Notes: generated from the sequence alone by a model not told the origin. A DNA stretch of 64,000 nucleotides from an uncultured Lachnospiraceae bacterium (GCA_934401915.1 CAKRSV010000008.1:1-64000), one strand, 5' to 3'; shown: positions 10,073-19,721, numbered from the stretch's first letter. Translations and numbers: made by a program.

Positions 10073-10108
10073 GAAAAAAGGCTTCAAAAAATATTTTTTT
10101 GAAGCCTT
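10073..10108 (-). terminator. terminator after rpmA
   Basis: AAGGCTTC and GAAGCCTT flank an A/T-rich stem, and minus-strand T residues follow. It lies between the rpmA stop (10121) and the obgE start (10056), so obgE depends on read-through or on a promoter I do not see. Confidence 0.8.
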
Positions 10109-10120
10109 AAACCGTTCGTA

Positions 10121-10405
10121 TTATTTCTCTACAGGATAAACAGAAGCCTGCTTCTTGTCTCTTCCTTTTCTCTCGAAACGAAGAACGCCGTCAACCAGTG
10201 CGAACAGAGTATCGTCGCCGCCGATCCCTACGTTGTTACCGGGATGGATCTTGGTTCCGCGCTGTCTGTACAGGATATTTCCTGCCTTTACGAATTGTCC
10301 GTCAGCTCTTTTTGCACCTAATCTCTTGGACTCGGAATCTCTACCGTTCTTAGTAGAACCAACTCCCTTTTTGTGTGCAAAAAATTGAAGGTTCATATTT
10401 AACAT
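10121..10405 (-). CDS. rpmA: 50S ribosomal protein L27, with cleavable N-terminal extension
   Basis: A 94-residue L27. The start at 10405 follows GAGGAGGT by 8 bases. The first nine residues, MLNMNLQFF, are the Firmicute-type extension that Prp removes between Phe9 and Ala10; the mature protein then begins [15 protein letters not shown], the universally conserved tail that reaches the peptidyl-transferase centre. Cleavage is essential in Staphylococcus aureus. The processing enzyme is encoded four bases upstream. Confidence 0.98.
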   Translation of the reverse strand: MLNMNLQFFAHKKGVGSTKNGRDSESKRLGAKRADGQFVKAGNILYRQRGTKIHPGNNVGIGGDDTLFALVDGVLRFERKGRDKKQASVYPVEK

Positions 10406-10409
10406 GGTA

Positions 10410-10742
10410 TTACACCTCCTCAAATTTCAATCTGCAATGTTTCTTCCCATACTGCTTCGCAATCTGGGTCAGACCAAGAACCAGCGAATTCATCAGAAGT
10501 TCGGAATCCTTGTGAATCGGACTGTTCTGAAATACACATCGTATTCTGCCCTGCCGTTCATCCGTCTCGATCTCCATCGGCTCACCGACGATCTCTTCCA
10601 TCGAATTGATCGCGTTGATCACCAGCGCTGAGATCGATGCGCAGACAATGTCATGACCATGATCTGCATAGCCTGCATGTCCGTTGCACAGAAAGCTCCG
10701 ATATGCGCCTGTCTTTGTCTTGTAAAATGTGATCTCTGTCAT
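10410..10742 (-). CDS. prp: ribosomal-processing cysteine protease Prp
   Basis: A 110-residue Prp protease (family formerly DUF464), which removes the L27 extension. The catalytic pair is His22 in GHAGYAD and Cys34 in [10 protein letters not shown], both present with the normal spacing. The gene lies between rplU and rpmA, the standard Firmicute order, and its stop is four bases before the L27 start, consistent with coupled production of enzyme and substrate. Confidence 0.97.
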   Translation of the reverse strand: MTEITFYKTKTGAYRSFLCNGHAGYADHGHDIVCASISALVINAINSMEEIVGEPMEIETDERQGRIRCVFQNSPIHKDSELLMNSLVLGLTQIAKQYGKKHCRLKFEEV

Positions 10743-10766
10743 CTCACACCCGTTTTATCAACCGAA

Positions 10767-11072
10767 TTAAGCGTTAATCTTGTCGATCTTAACCTGTGTG
10801 TATGCTTGTCTATGACCATTTTTCTTGTGATAGCCGGATTTTCTCTTATACTTGTAGACGATAACCTTGCGAGCCTTACCCTGATCCATAACGGTTCCGG
10901 TAACAGTTGCGCTTGCTACGTCGCCTGCAACCTTCAGCTCCTTATCGCTGACTGCTAACACCTGGTCAAATGTTACAGAAGCTCCAACTTCAACGTCCAG
11001 TTTTTCAACCTTGATGACATCTCCCTCAGAAACTTTGTACTGCTTTCCACCTGTTGCAATAATTGCGTACAT
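10767..11072 (-). CDS. rplU: 50S ribosomal protein L21
   Basis: A 101-residue L21 that begins [14 protein letters not shown] and contains the conserved [13 protein letters not shown] near the end. L21 binds 23S rRNA in early 50S assembly. The ATG at 11072 is five bases after AGGAGGT; the upstream methionine at 11090 lies in the leader. First gene of the rplU-prp-rpmA transcript, with its own strong promoter and a structured leader. Confidence 0.97.
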   Translation of the reverse strand: MYAIIATGGKQYKVSEGDVIKVEKLDVEVGASVTFDQVLAVSDKELKVAGDVASATVTGTVMDQGKARKVIVYKYKRKSGYHKKNGHRQAYTQVKIDKINA

Positions 11073-11165
11073 ATGGCACCTCCTATTCATGGATTCTCAT
11101 CCATTTACTCGCTGGCTTCGGTGACGTCCCAAAGGGCATACTTTTACCTCACCATGCGGCATACT
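11073..11165 (-). ncRNA. candidate L21 leader RNA
   Basis: About 90 transcribed bases separate the promoter from the L21 ribosome site. The stretch contains several short complementary segments, such as ATGGAT with ATCCAT just ahead of the ribosome site. Firmicute rplU genes often carry a leader through which L21 controls its own synthesis; by position this is a candidate, but I have not folded it or matched it to the known family. Confidence 0.4.
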
Positions 11166-11170
11166 CAATT

Positions 11171-11199
11171 ATCATATCTATTTTGTCCCGCTTTGTCAA
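11171..11199 (-). promoter_or_regulatory. strong sigma-A promoter of rplU-prp-rpmA
   Basis: TTGACA (11194-11199) and TATGAT (11171-11176) with the ideal 17-base spacer, read leftwards towards rplU. Confidence 0.85.
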
Positions 11200-11241
11200 T
11201 GCCAAATTACGAAAAAAATATTTTTCGAAAAAATGCGTATT

Positions 11242-12459
11242 TCATTCCCCACGCATCTGTTCCGCGAAGCACGGCAATACTTTCTTGCGCGTCAGCTCCA
11301 TCAGCCCAAGCTCCGTCATGTCGACCGCTCTCGCCGGGACGGAATCCTTTTTCAGCAGCCGGTTCATATACTCTAAAAGCTCCTGCTCATGCGCCTTGTC
11401 CTTGAAATTGATGAAATCTACCAGGATCATGCCCGAAAGATTGCGCGCTCTTAGCTGCTGTGCCACCATCTCTGCCGCCTCTTTGTTGATGCGCAGGATC
11501 GTCTCTTCCTTGTCGCCCGCCTTTTCATACTTTCCGGTATTGACGTCGATGGAGATCAGCGCCTCCGTCGGCTCGATCACCAGATACCCGCCGGATTTCA
11601 GCCATACCTTTTTATCCAGCAGTTCCTTTATCCTCGTCTCGATCGAATACAGCTTGCCAAGCGGCAGCTGCTCGTCCTGATAGAATCGCAGCCTGCCCTC
11701 AGGGCAGCGCTCTTTCAGCGTCTCGCAGACCTCCGGCTGATCTGTGACGATCTCGTCATATTCTTCCAGATAAGAATTCCGGACAAAGGAAACATACTCC
11801 GGCTCGCTTCGGTAAAGGCAGCTGTAGCACACCCGCTTGTCCGCAATCTGCAGCACATGATCCAACGCCGCTTCCAGCGCAGCCGTTTCTGCGATCAACG
11901 CATCGTCCTCGCGCGCCGCGTCCGCATTGGTCCTCACGATCACCTGATGTCTCGCAGCCACACGCTGCAATTCTTCCATTCCCCGGTAATGCTGCTGTCT
12001 CTTCTTTGACAGCTTGGAGGACACCTGCACCAGTCCTTCTTTTCCCTGCGGCATCCCCAGGATCACATAGTCTCCGGTCAGCGAAAGTCTGGTCGTCACG
12101 CCTGCCAGCTTCGTTTTCATCGGCTCCCGGACGATCTGTACCGGAAGCTCGTCGCCGATCCGCAGCTTACCGTCATAGGTACGGTTCGTGACAAAGGCCT
12201 CCTTTTCTTCCGCAAGGGAAAGAAAAGTCAGATAGCCTTCTCCCAGATCCACAAAAGCGCCGCCGATGTTCCTTGCGATATTCTGTACTTTTCCGACATA
12301 GATATTTCCGACAGCATGCTTTTCCTGCTTCTGTGCCTGGATCGTCAGGATCCGGTTGTCCACGATCAGCATGGAAAGCATCCGGTCGCACCATTTCGTG
12401 ATCAGGATCTTTCCCTTTTTCTGATCCGGGTTATTCTGTCTGTCCACGCTAGTTTTCAT
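11242..12459 (-). CDS. rng: ribonuclease E/G family protein
   Basis: A 405-residue RNase G-type endoribonuclease that acts on rRNA precursors and mRNA. The N-terminal part holds the S1 domain (GNIYVGKVQNIARNIGGAFVDLGEG). The two metal-binding aspartates are seen in SIDVNTG and MILVDFIN. The protein ends soon after the catalytic core and lacks the CPxCxGxG zinc-link motif of E. coli RNase E/G. The start is the ATG at 12459, overlapping the previous gene by 11 bases, with GGGAGAG before it. Confidence 0.92.
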   Translation of the reverse strand: MKTSVDRQNNPDQKKGKILITKWCDRMLSMLIVDNRILTIQAQKQEKHAVGNIYVGKVQNIARNIGGAFVDLGEGYLTFLSLAEEKEAFVTNRTYDGKLRIGDELPVQIVREPMKTKLAGVTTRLSLTGDYVILGMPQGKEGLVQVSSKLSKKRQQHYRGMEELQRVAARHQVIVRTNADAAREDDALIAETAALEAALDHVLQIADKRVCYSCLYRSEPEYVSFVRNSYLEEYDEIVTDQPEVCETLKERCPEGRLRFYQDEQLPLGKLYSIETRIKELLDKKVWLKSGGYLVIEPTEALISIDVNTGKYEKAGDKEETILRINKEAAEMVAQQLRARNLSGMILVDFINFKDKAHEQELLEYMNRLLKKDSVPARAVDMTELGLMELTRKKVLPCFAEQMRGE

Positions 12460-13222
12460 CTGTCTCTCCCAGCGGCACAAGACGGCTTATGCCATCCTTT
12501 TCAAGCCTCGTAAAGGTGTCCAGCCTTGTCACCTGATAGTCTGCCGCGGTGTAAGGAACGCCTGCAAACCCGCCCAGCTTTTCCATCACCATGGAAGGTC
12601 TGATATTCCCGCTGCTGCTCGCATCCACCAGCATAAAGACTGCCTTCGTCTCGTCTTTTGGCTGCTCTTTCCCTGCGAACTCCACAGCCACAATCGAAGA
12701 GATCTCCGGCAGGTACTCCCTTTGCTGCGCGTAGAGCTCATAGATTCCCTCTTTCAGATCCAGCTCGATCACGCTCTTCTTCGTCTCCTTGGTATAGGGA
12801 ATATGCTCCTGGCTGTAAAACTCCTGCAGCTTTTCCGCCATTTTCTCTATCGCTTCCGCATTTCTTTTGGGATGGATCAGGTAGGAAGCCGCCGCCACAC
12901 TTGCCATCGCATTTTTGGCATTATCCGGCAGTTCACTCACCGACAGGATCTGCATACCTTCCACCATCTGTCCATTCAGCGCCTCTTTGATCTCCTGCGG
13001 ATCTGAGGCAGAAACCAGTTCGATATCCATATACTCGCCGAGGCTTTCCATTCCCACGCCCAGCGGCGCGGCGAAGGACATAATCTGGTGCGGGCTGAAT
13101 CCCTCCGAATAGCGGATATCGATCCCGGCTCTCCGGATCGCTTTCTGAAAAAAGCGCATGATATCCAGATGCCCTATAAATTTCATCGAGCCATACTTGG
13201 CAAATCTGACCCTAACCTTCAT
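12449..13222 (-). CDS. TIGR03936 family radical SAM-associated protein (DUF2344)
   Basis: A 257-residue protein that begins KVRVRFAKYGSMKFIGHLDIMRFFQKAIRRA, the hallmark of the DUF2344/TIGR03936 family. Its role is unknown, but it nearly always neighbours a TIGR03960 radical SAM gene, and in some lineages the two are fused. Here it overlaps that gene by an ATGA junction, and the RNase G gene overlaps its own 3' end, so the three are tightly coupled. A part in RNA modification or ribosome maturation is an inference from this neighbourhood. Confidence 0.9.
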   Translation of the reverse strand: MKVRVRFAKYGSMKFIGHLDIMRFFQKAIRRAGIDIRYSEGFSPHQIMSFAAPLGVGMESLGEYMDIELVSASDPQEIKEALNGQMVEGMQILSVSELPDNAKNAMASVAAASYLIHPKRNAEAIEKMAEKLQEFYSQEHIPYTKETKKSVIELDLKEGIYELYAQQREYLPEISSIVAVEFAGKEQPKDETKAVFMLVDASSSGNIRPSMVMEKLGGFAGVPYTAADYQVTRLDTFTRLEKDGISRLVPLGETDEN

Positions 13223-15111
13223 CCTTCTTTTTCCTCGTTCTTCTTCGTGTTTTCATAGCATACTCCGCCGCCGTAGCGTTTCGCTCCGCATCCCTGACAC
13301 TGCACCCGGCAGTTTGGCGAAACGATCTCCTGCTGTGCCTTTTTCCACTCGCGCAGAAGAAACTCCCTCGTCACGCCGCAGTCCAGGAAATCCCAGGGGA
13401 ATACTTCGTCGTCCGCGCGCTCCCTTGTCGTGTAGAAACCGATATCCACGCCTCTCTTTGCAAAGCAGTCCAGCCAGACCTCGTTGTGGAAGGATTCGCT
13501 CCAGGAATCAAAAAGACAGCCCCGCTCATAGGCGTCCAGTATCACCTGCGCCACCTTCCGGTCCCCTCTCGCAAAGACGCCCTCCAGAACACTCACATCC
13601 GCCTCATGCCAGTTGTATTTGATGCTCTTTTGATTGAGCTGCTCCTTGATCCCTTCCCTGGTCTGGTAGGCTTTTTCCAGAAATTCTTCCTTCGTACACA
13701 TCCGCGCCCACTGAAAAGGGGTGAACGGCTTCGGAATAAAGAAGGAAGTGCTCGACACGATCTGCACCCTTCCATTCACTCTTTTTTCTTTGGGAACTGT
13801 ATCAAAAAAGGTTGCGGCGATCTTGTTGGAAAGATCCCCGATTCCCTTGATGTCCTCCAGCGTCTCTGTCGGAAGCCCCAGCATAAAATACAGCTTGACT
13901 CTGGTCCAGCCGCCCTCAAACGCGAGCGCCGCGCCCTTCAAAATGACTTCTTCGGTCAATCCCTTGTTGATCACATCGCGCAGTCTCTGGCTTCCTGCCT
14001 CCGGCGCGAAGGTCAGGCTGCTCTTCTTGACGTCCTGTACCTTTCCCATCACATCCAGTGAAAACGCATCGATCCGCAGGGAAGGAAGCGAAATGTTCAC
14101 ATGCTTTTCATCGCAGTCCTCAATCAGGAAATCGAGCAGTTCATTCAGTCCGGAATAATCACTGGAGCTTAACGAGCTGAGGGAGATCTCCTCATGCCCC
14201 GTATTCTTCAGCATCGTAACGGCATACTGCTTGAGCCGGTCAACATTCCTCTCACGCACCGGCCGGTAGAGCTGTCCCGCCTGACAGAACCGGCAGCCGC
14301 GGATACAGCCTCTCTGGATCTCCAGCACGACCCGGTCCTGCGTCACCTTGATAAACGGAACGACCGGTTTCATCGGATAGTGGACGTCCGTCACATCCAT
14401 CACGATCTCCTTGTGGATGACGTCCGGCGCTTCCTCATACAGTTTCCGCCTTCCGGCAATGGTTCCGTCTTCCTTGTATTCCTCTTCATACAGCCCCGGC
14501 ACATACATACCCGGAATCTTGCAGGCCTTTTTCAGAAAATCCTGTCTCGAACCGCCGTTTTTCCGGTTTTCAAGATAACAGTCCAGAAGCTCCCGGTATC
14601 TCGTCTCGCCTTCCCCGATATAGAAAAGGTCGAAGAAATCGGCGATCGGTTCCGGATTATAGGTGCACGGTCCCCCGCCGATCACGATCGGATCCTCTTC
14701 CCCTCGATCCTTTGAAAGGAGCGGGATCCCGGAAAGATCGAGCACCTGTAGAATATTGGTATAGCACATTTCATACTGGATCGTGATCCCCAGAAAATCC
14801 ATATTGCGGACGGGCTCCTGGGATTCCAGTGTAAAAAGCGGGATCTTCTCCGTGCGCATGATCTTGTCCAGATCCGTCCACGGCGAATAGACTCTTTCAC
14901 ACCAGACATCCTCCCACGCGTTGAACATGCTGTACAGGATCTGGATGCCCAGGTGGGACATTCCGATCTCGTAGACGTCCGGAAAGCACATGGCAAACCG
15001 GACAGCCACCTTATCTTTGTCCTTGATGACCGAGTTGACTTCGTTTCCTATATAGCGCGCAGGCTTCTCCACCTGCATCAGAATCTCATCTGACAATGCC
15101 AGTTTTCTCAT
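13219..15111 (-). CDS. TIGR03960 family B12-binding/radical SAM protein
   Basis: A 630-residue protein with an N-terminal region like the cobalamin-binding domain (FPDVYEIGMSHLGIQILY) and a radical SAM core with the [4Fe-4S] cysteines in RGCIRGCRFCQAG. A further cysteine cluster near the C-terminus (NCRVQCQGCGAKR) may hold another metal site. The reaction is not established. I use the ATG at 15111; earlier in-frame codons overlap the preceding small gene. It is linked to TIGR03936 by ATGA overlap. Confidence 0.9.
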   Translation of the reverse strand: MRKLALSDEILMQVEKPARYIGNEVNSVIKDKDKVAVRFAMCFPDVYEIGMSHLGIQILYSMFNAWEDVWCERVYSPWTDLDKIMRTEKIPLFTLESQEPVRNMDFLGITIQYEMCYTNILQVLDLSGIPLLSKDRGEEDPIVIGGGPCTYNPEPIADFFDLFYIGEGETRYRELLDCYLENRKNGGSRQDFLKKACKIPGMYVPGLYEEEYKEDGTIAGRRKLYEEAPDVIHKEIVMDVTDVHYPMKPVVPFIKVTQDRVVLEIQRGCIRGCRFCQAGQLYRPVRERNVDRLKQYAVTMLKNTGHEEISLSSLSSSDYSGLNELLDFLIEDCDEKHVNISLPSLRIDAFSLDVMGKVQDVKKSSLTFAPEAGSQRLRDVINKGLTEEVILKGAALAFEGGWTRVKLYFMLGLPTETLEDIKGIGDLSNKIAATFFDTVPKEKRVNGRVQIVSSTSFFIPKPFTPFQWARMCTKEEFLEKAYQTREGIKEQLNQKSIKYNWHEADVSVLEGVFARGDRKVAQVILDAYERGCLFDSWSESFHNEVWLDCFAKRGVDIGFYTTRERADDEVFPWDFLDCGVTREFLLREWKKAQQEIVSPNCRVQCQGCGAKRYGGGVCYENTKKNEEKEG

Positions 15112-15157
15112 AGTTTCCGTATTCCTTTTCTCTTCATATGAAAACAGTATATTCGAA

Positions 15158-15583
15158 TTACCTTTCAAAATCAAGCAAAGACGCAAGTTCATCCAGAACG
15201 GCAGCGCCCTCTTTTCCGCACAGTCCAAACGGATCCTCCGCGATCTTTTCATGGATTTCTTTTACACTGTAATCGCCGACTTTACCGCCTCCCGCATCGC
15301 AGAGCAAAAACAGCGCAAATGCCAGAAGCGCAAGGATCATCCGGCATTTAAAGCCGGACAGCATCGTCTTTTCCTCCGCGCCCTGCCCTTCGTCCATGCG
15401 CGTCTGTCCTACGACGGCGTATCCCATCGGCTCCCTTCTTTCCCCGTCAAGGACGGGAATGTCATAAGCCGTTCCGTACAGAAAATTCTCCCTCTGCCGC
15501 ACCTTCATCCGGTTTTCCATATTTTCTCTGCGGATATACTGTGCCAGCTCCAGCTTTCTTTCCATCGGGATCTTCTGTTCCAT
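15158..15583 (-). CDS. hypothetical single-span membrane protein
   Basis: A 141-residue protein I do not recognise. A charged N-terminal part (about 1-82) is followed by one hydrophobic span (FKCRMILALLAFALFLLC) and a short tail with GDYSVKEIHEKIAEDP. I start it at 15583, where GAGGTGCAGAGG precedes an ATG. It lies between the histidine operon terminator and the TIGR03960 gene and could be the first gene of the radical SAM-RNase G transcript. Confidence 0.65.
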   Translation of the reverse strand: MEQKIPMERKLELAQYIRRENMENRMKVRQRENFLYGTAYDIPVLDGERREPMGYAVVGQTRMDEGQGAEEKTMLSGFKCRMILALLAFALFLLCDAGGGKVGDYSVKEIHEKIAEDPFGLCGKEGAAVLDELASLLDFER

Positions 15584-15652
15584 ACCTCTGCACCTCAACC
15601 TGTCAGCCAATAGGCATGACCGTTCTTGGAACTATTCTATGACCGCGGTATA

Positions 15653-15686
15653 TAAAAAAGAACGCCGGAAGTTTCTGCCTCCGGCG
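15653..15686 (-). terminator. terminator of the histidine operon
   Basis: CGCCGGA and TCCGGCG arms around a nine-base loop, followed on the minus strand by TTCTTTTTT. It lies 19 bases after the hisIE stop. Confidence 0.85.
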
Positions 15687-15704
15687 CTGTCATTCTTCAC
15701 TTTC

Positions 15705-16988
15705 TTAGCGCTGTGCCAGCTCAGTCGTGATCTCTTCCCAAGTCACATTCTTTTCTGCCATCAGCACCATCATATGATACAGGAAATCCGAGATCTCATA
15801 CTTCACTTCGTTCGCGTTCGGATTCTTTGCCGCGATCACGATCTCGGTAGCCTCTTCCCCTAACTTCTTCAGTATCTTGTCGATTCCCTTATCGAAAAGA
15901 TAGTTGGTGTAAGAGCCCTCCTTGGGATGGACTTTTCTGTCCTTGATCACATCAAAAACCTGCTCGAACACCTTCAGCGGGTTGGACTCTTCATACTCCT
16001 TCGCCATGATCTCATTGAAAAAGCAGGAATGAGAACCCGTATGGCACGCCGCGCCGATCTGGGATACCTTGGCAAGGATGGTATCCTTGTCGCAGTCCGC
16101 CGTCAAAGACTTCACATACTGGTAATTGCCGCTCGTCTCTCCCTTGATCCAAAGCTCCTGTCTGCTTCTGCTGAAGTAGGTCATCTTTCCCGTCTTGAGC
16201 GTCATGTTGTAGGCCTCTTCGTTCATATAAGCGACCATGAGTACCTCGTCGGTCTTGTAATCCTGCACGACCACCGTGACGTGTCCGTCGGTGTTTTTCT
16301 TAAACTCCTCCCACCGGATCGCCGGCTCAAAGGTATTCACTGCGATCCCGTTGTTCTGGCACAGGGACTTCACCGCCAGCAGCTCTTTGGCGTTTTCGTT
16401 GATCGCATACCCTGAAATACCACAGATATTCTCACAGGAGAGGATCTCCATGATCTTATCCAGCGACACCTCAGGAACCGAAGCGATCATCGAGATCGAG
16501 GATACGCCGATCGCTTCCTTCAGGCAGGTTTCCTTCACCAGGATGATCTCGTCTACATACTCCTGCAGCAGCGTTTCATTCCTGACAATGCTGTCTGCCT
16601 CCGTGACGCACGCAACGATCTTGTCTTTTCCAAATTTCTTGGACACCTCTTCCGTGATCTCCACGTTGCCCGGCTTGGAATAATTCAGCGCCGCTTTCCG
16701 GCAGCCGGCGTACAGCAGCTTTTTGATATCCTCCATCCGCTTAACGTTGCCTGCACCGATCACCGGGATCTCCGCCGCCGCGCAGATCTCCTTGATGATG
16801 TCCAGCGCCTCCTCATGCTCGGCGTCCCCGTCCGACATATCGTACACGATCAGCTCATCCGCATTGTTGTCGCTGTAAAATCTGGCAAGCGCGACCGGGT
16901 TCGTGTCCATGATCGTGCTGTCCGAAAATCCTTTTACCGCATTGCCCTTATACAGATAAATGCAGGGTATAAATTTCTTGTATGACAT
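15705..16988 (-). CDS. hisIE: HisIE with N-terminal HisF-like (apparently inactive) domain
   Basis: A 427-residue protein. Residues about 225-335 are HisI (phosphoribosyl-AMP cyclohydrolase; YFSRSRQ.LW.KGETSGN, zinc cysteines in DCD and GAACHTG), and about 338-427 are HisE (phosphoribosyl-ATP pyrophosphatase; LGEEATEIVIAAK). Together they do steps two and three of histidine synthesis. Residues 1-220 resemble the HisF barrel: KKFIPCIYLYKGNAVKG and ADELIVYD align well, but the catalytic Asp11 is Tyr11 and the Asp130 position is Thr129. The domain therefore probably has no cyclase activity. Start at 16988 with GGAG nine bases ahead; the last gene of the operon. Confidence 0.93.
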   Translation of the reverse strand: MSYKKFIPCIYLYKGNAVKGFSDSTIMDTNPVALARFYSDNNADELIVYDMSDGDAEHEEALDIIKEICAAAEIPVIGAGNVKRMEDIKKLLYAGCRKAALNYSKPGNVEITEEVSKKFGKDKIVACVTEADSIVRNETLLQEYVDEIILVKETCLKEAIGVSSISMIASVPEVSLDKIMEILSCENICGISGYAINENAKELLAVKSLCQNNGIAVNTFEPAIRWEEFKKNTDGHVTVVVQDYKTDEVLMVAYMNEEAYNMTLKTGKMTYFSRSRQELWIKGETSGNYQYVKSLTADCDKDTILAKVSQIGAACHTGSHSCFFNEIMAKEYEESNPLKVFEQVFDVIKDRKVHPKEGSYTNYLFDKGIDKILKKLGEEATEIVIAAKNPNANEVKYEISDFLYHMMVLMAEKNVTWEEITTELAQR

Positions 16989-17079
16989 AGTATGTTCTCC
17001 ATTCCGGAGCGCTGTGTTTCTTCTCTTCAAAAGGTCTGTCCGCAACGCCCCTCACGGACTTCTCCTGTGTATTGTAAGC

Positions 17080-17667
17080 CTACAGGCTTCCCTTTGTGCT
17101 CAGAACTCCGGTGATTCTCTCGTCGTAGGACGTCGCCTCGTCAAGCGCCTTGGCAAACGCCTTGAACATCGCCTCGATCATGTGGTGCGCATTGCTGCCG
17201 CTCAGCATGCGGATATGCAGATTCATGCCGGCACTGTAAGATACCGCATAGAAAAACTCTCGCACAAGCTCTGTGTCCAGACCACCCACGCGCTCCACCG
17301 GAAATGTACACTCAAATCCCAGATAGGGTCTGCCGCAGAGGTCGATTGCACACATACACAGGGCGTCGTCCATCGGCAGCAGGAAGGAACCGTATCTCTT
17401 GATTCCTTTTTTATCTCCTATCGCCTCCCGGATCGCCTGACCAATCACGATCCCGGTATCCTCGACCGTGTGATGTCCGTCTACCTCCAGATCTCCTTTT
17501 ACCTTGATCCTGGCATCAAAAAAACCGTGTTTTGCAAATCCCTCCAGCATATGATCAAAAAAACCGATCCCGGTCGAGATCTCTCCCTTACCGCTTCCGT
17601 CGATCGTCAGCTCTACCGCAATGTCAGTCTCTTTGGTCGTCCGCTTGATTGTCGCTGTTCTGGACAT
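17080..17667 (-). CDS. hisB: imidazoleglycerol-phosphate dehydratase HisB
   Basis: A 195-residue monofunctional HisB, which removes water from imidazole-glycerol phosphate. The duplicated manganese-binding motifs are HHTVED and HHMIEA, and GIGFFDHMLEGFAKH is the other family signature. No phosphatase domain is attached, as usual outside gamma-proteobacteria. Ribosome site AAGGAG; the gene lies between hisD and hisIE. Confidence 0.97.
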   Translation of the reverse strand: MSRTATIKRTTKETDIAVELTIDGSGKGEISTGIGFFDHMLEGFAKHGFFDARIKVKGDLEVDGHHTVEDTGIVIGQAIREAIGDKKGIKRYGSFLLPMDDALCMCAIDLCGRPYLGFECTFPVERVGGLDTELVREFFYAVSYSAGMNLHIRMLSGSNAHHMIEAMFKAFAKALDEATSYDERITGVLSTKGSL

Positions 17668-17696
17668 AGTCTTGTCTCCTTCTGGTCTTTGTCTGT

Positions 17697-18989
17697 TTAC
17701 TGTTCAAATCTCACCTTGATAGAATTGGCGTGCGCAGTCAGCCCTTCCCTCTCGGCAAAAAGCTCGATATCCTTATGCGCCTTTTCAAGGGCGTCTCTCG
17801 AATAGGATATGATACTCGTTTTCTTCATAAAGTCATCCACATTCAGCGGAGAGAAGAACCGCGCCGTTCCATTGGTCGGCAGAATATGATTCGGGCCGGC
17901 ATAGTAATCGCCAAGTGGCTCCGAAGAATATTCTCCCAGGAAGATCGCGCCGGCGTTCTCGATCTTCGTCATCACCTGATAGGGATCCTTCGTCAGGATC
18001 TCCAGATGCTCTGACGCGATGGCGTTCGCTGCATCGATTGCTTCATCCATCGTCTGTGCGATGAGCTGATACCCGTAGCGATCCAGCGACTTGCGTATGA
18101 TCTCCGCTCTCGACAGGGTTTGCAGAAAGCCTTCGATTTCTTCCGACACCTGATCGGCGAGCGTTTCACTTGTCGTGATCAGAATGGCGCTTGCAAGCTC
18201 GTCATGCTCTGCCTGTGACAGCAGATCAGCGGCTACATATCTCGGATTGGCTGTCTCGTCCGCGATCACCAGGATCTCACTCGGTCCGGCGATCGAGTCG
18301 ATGCTGACGAATCCGAAGCAGGCCTTCTTGGCAAGCGCTACAAAGATGTTGCCCGGGCCGGTGATCTTATCCACCTTCGGGATGCTCTCCGTTCCAAAAG
18401 CCATCGCCGCGATCGCCTGCGCACCGCCTACCTTGTAGATCTCATCCACTCCGGCGATCTGTGCCGCAACAAGCGTGCCGGGGTTCACCTTTCCGTCCGC
18501 TCCTGCCGGCGTCGTCATGATGATCTTTTTCACGCCTGCCACCTTGGCGGGGATGACATTCATCAGAACGCTGCTCGGGTATGCTGCCTTTCCTCCCGGC
18601 ACATACACGCCCGATACCGCGATCGGCAGTATTTTCTGTCCGAGGATCGTGCCGTCCGGTCTGGGATCGATCCAGCTGTTGTGAAGCTGCTTCTGGTGAA
18701 ACTCCGCTATGTTCTGCGCCGATTTTTTCATCACACGGACAAACTCCTCGTCGACACCCTCATATGCTTCCTTGAGTTCAGCTTCTGTCACACGGATATT
18801 GTCTTTTGTGATCTCCCACTTGTCAAATTTGCGGGTATACTCAAAGACCGCCTCATCCTTCTTTTCCCGCACATTGGAAATGATGTCGTTCACAACGCCT
18901 TCATACTCTGTATAATTGTTGGGACTTCTCTTTAACAGATCATTCAGCAGATCCTTGCGCGATTCTGCCGTCAGTACCACTTTTCGCAT
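17697..18989 (-). CDS. hisD: histidinol dehydrogenase HisD
   Basis: A 430-residue NAD-dependent dehydrogenase that carries out the last two oxidations to histidine. The signature is present around [18 protein letters not shown], which supplies the zinc-binding Gln and His, and [10 protein letters not shown] is conserved. The catalytic EHLEI segment occurs near residue 327. I start it at 18989, with AAGGGTG before it; an ATG at 19019 would add ten residues. It lies between hisG and hisB. Confidence 0.97.
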   Translation of the reverse strand: MRKVVLTAESRKDLLNDLLKRSPNNYTEYEGVVNDIISNVREKKDEAVFEYTRKFDKWEITKDNIRVTEAELKEAYEGVDEEFVRVMKKSAQNIAEFHQKQLHNSWIDPRPDGTILGQKILPIAVSGVYVPGGKAAYPSSVLMNVIPAKVAGVKKIIMTTPAGADGKVNPGTLVAAQIAGVDEIYKVGGAQAIAAMAFGTESIPKVDKITGPGNIFVALAKKACFGFVSIDSIAGPSEILVIADETANPRYVAADLLSQAEHDELASAILITTSETLADQVSEEIEGFLQTLSRAEIIRKSLDRYGYQLIAQTMDEAIDAANAIASEHLEILTKDPYQVMTKIENAGAIFLGEYSSEPLGDYYAGPNHILPTNGTARFFSPLNVDDFMKKTSIISYSRDALEKAHKDIELFAEREGLTAHANSIKVRFEQ

Positions 18990-19042
18990 AGTTTCTTCAC
19001 CCTTTCTGTTTTTCTGCACCGCTTGCTGCCCATACAGAACCG

Positions 19043-19687
19043 TTACAGTTTTTCCTTGAGACTTGCTATCAGCTTCCGGATCCGCTGTGTCTCCATCTGC
19101 ATGCTCACCTGATTGACGATCATTCTCGCAGACAGCGGGCAGATCTCCTCCAGCACGTTCAGGCCGTTCTCCCGCAGGGTAGATCCGGTCTCCACGATGT
19201 CGACGATCACATCCGACAGATTCACGATCGGTCCAAGCTCCACCGATCCGTTCAGCTTGATGATATCCACGGTCTGATGCTTCTTGTTATAAAAATAATC
19301 CTTGGCAATATTCGGATACTTGCTCGCCACACGGATCATCTCATGGTGCTTCAGCAGTTCTCTGGCGCTCTCCGGTCCGCAGACGCACATCCGGCATTTT
19401 CCGTAGCCGAGATCCAGCACCTCGTACACTCTCCGGTTCTCCTCCAGGATCGTATCCTTTCCGACCACGCCGATATCCGCCGCACCATACTCCACATAGG
19501 TCGGCACATCCGGTCCCTTTGCCAGGAAAAACTTCAGCTTCAGATCTTCGTTCACAAAGATCAGCTTTCTGGAATCCTTATCCTTCATCTCCTCGCAGGT
19601 GATCCCGATCTCCTCAAAGAGCTCCATCGTCTTATTTGCAAGTCTCCCTTTGCCAAGCGCAAAGGTTAAATATCTTTCCTCTTTCAT
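19043..19687 (-). CDS. hisG: ATP phosphoribosyltransferase HisG, short form
   Basis: A 214-residue catalytic subunit for the first step of histidine synthesis. The short form lacks the C-terminal regulatory domain and needs HisZ, which is encoded immediately upstream. The motif TGSTLRENGL with EICPLSARM is the phosphoribosyl-pyrophosphate loop region. The start at 19687 gives the family's standard N-terminus (YLTFALGKGRL); upstream in-frame codons overlap hisZ. Confidence 0.96.
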   Translation of the reverse strand: MKEERYLTFALGKGRLANKTMELFEEIGITCEEMKDKDSRKLIFVNEDLKLKFFLAKGPDVPTYVEYGAADIGVVGKDTILEENRRVYEVLDLGYGKCRMCVCGPESARELLKHHEMIRVASKYPNIAKDYFYNKKHQTVDIIKLNGSVELGPIVNLSDVIVDIVETGSTLRENGLNVLEEICPLSARMIVNQVSMQMETQRIRKLIASLKEKL

Positions 19688-19721
19688 TCCTGTGTCCACG
19701 CCTTTCCCATTCTCAGAGCTC

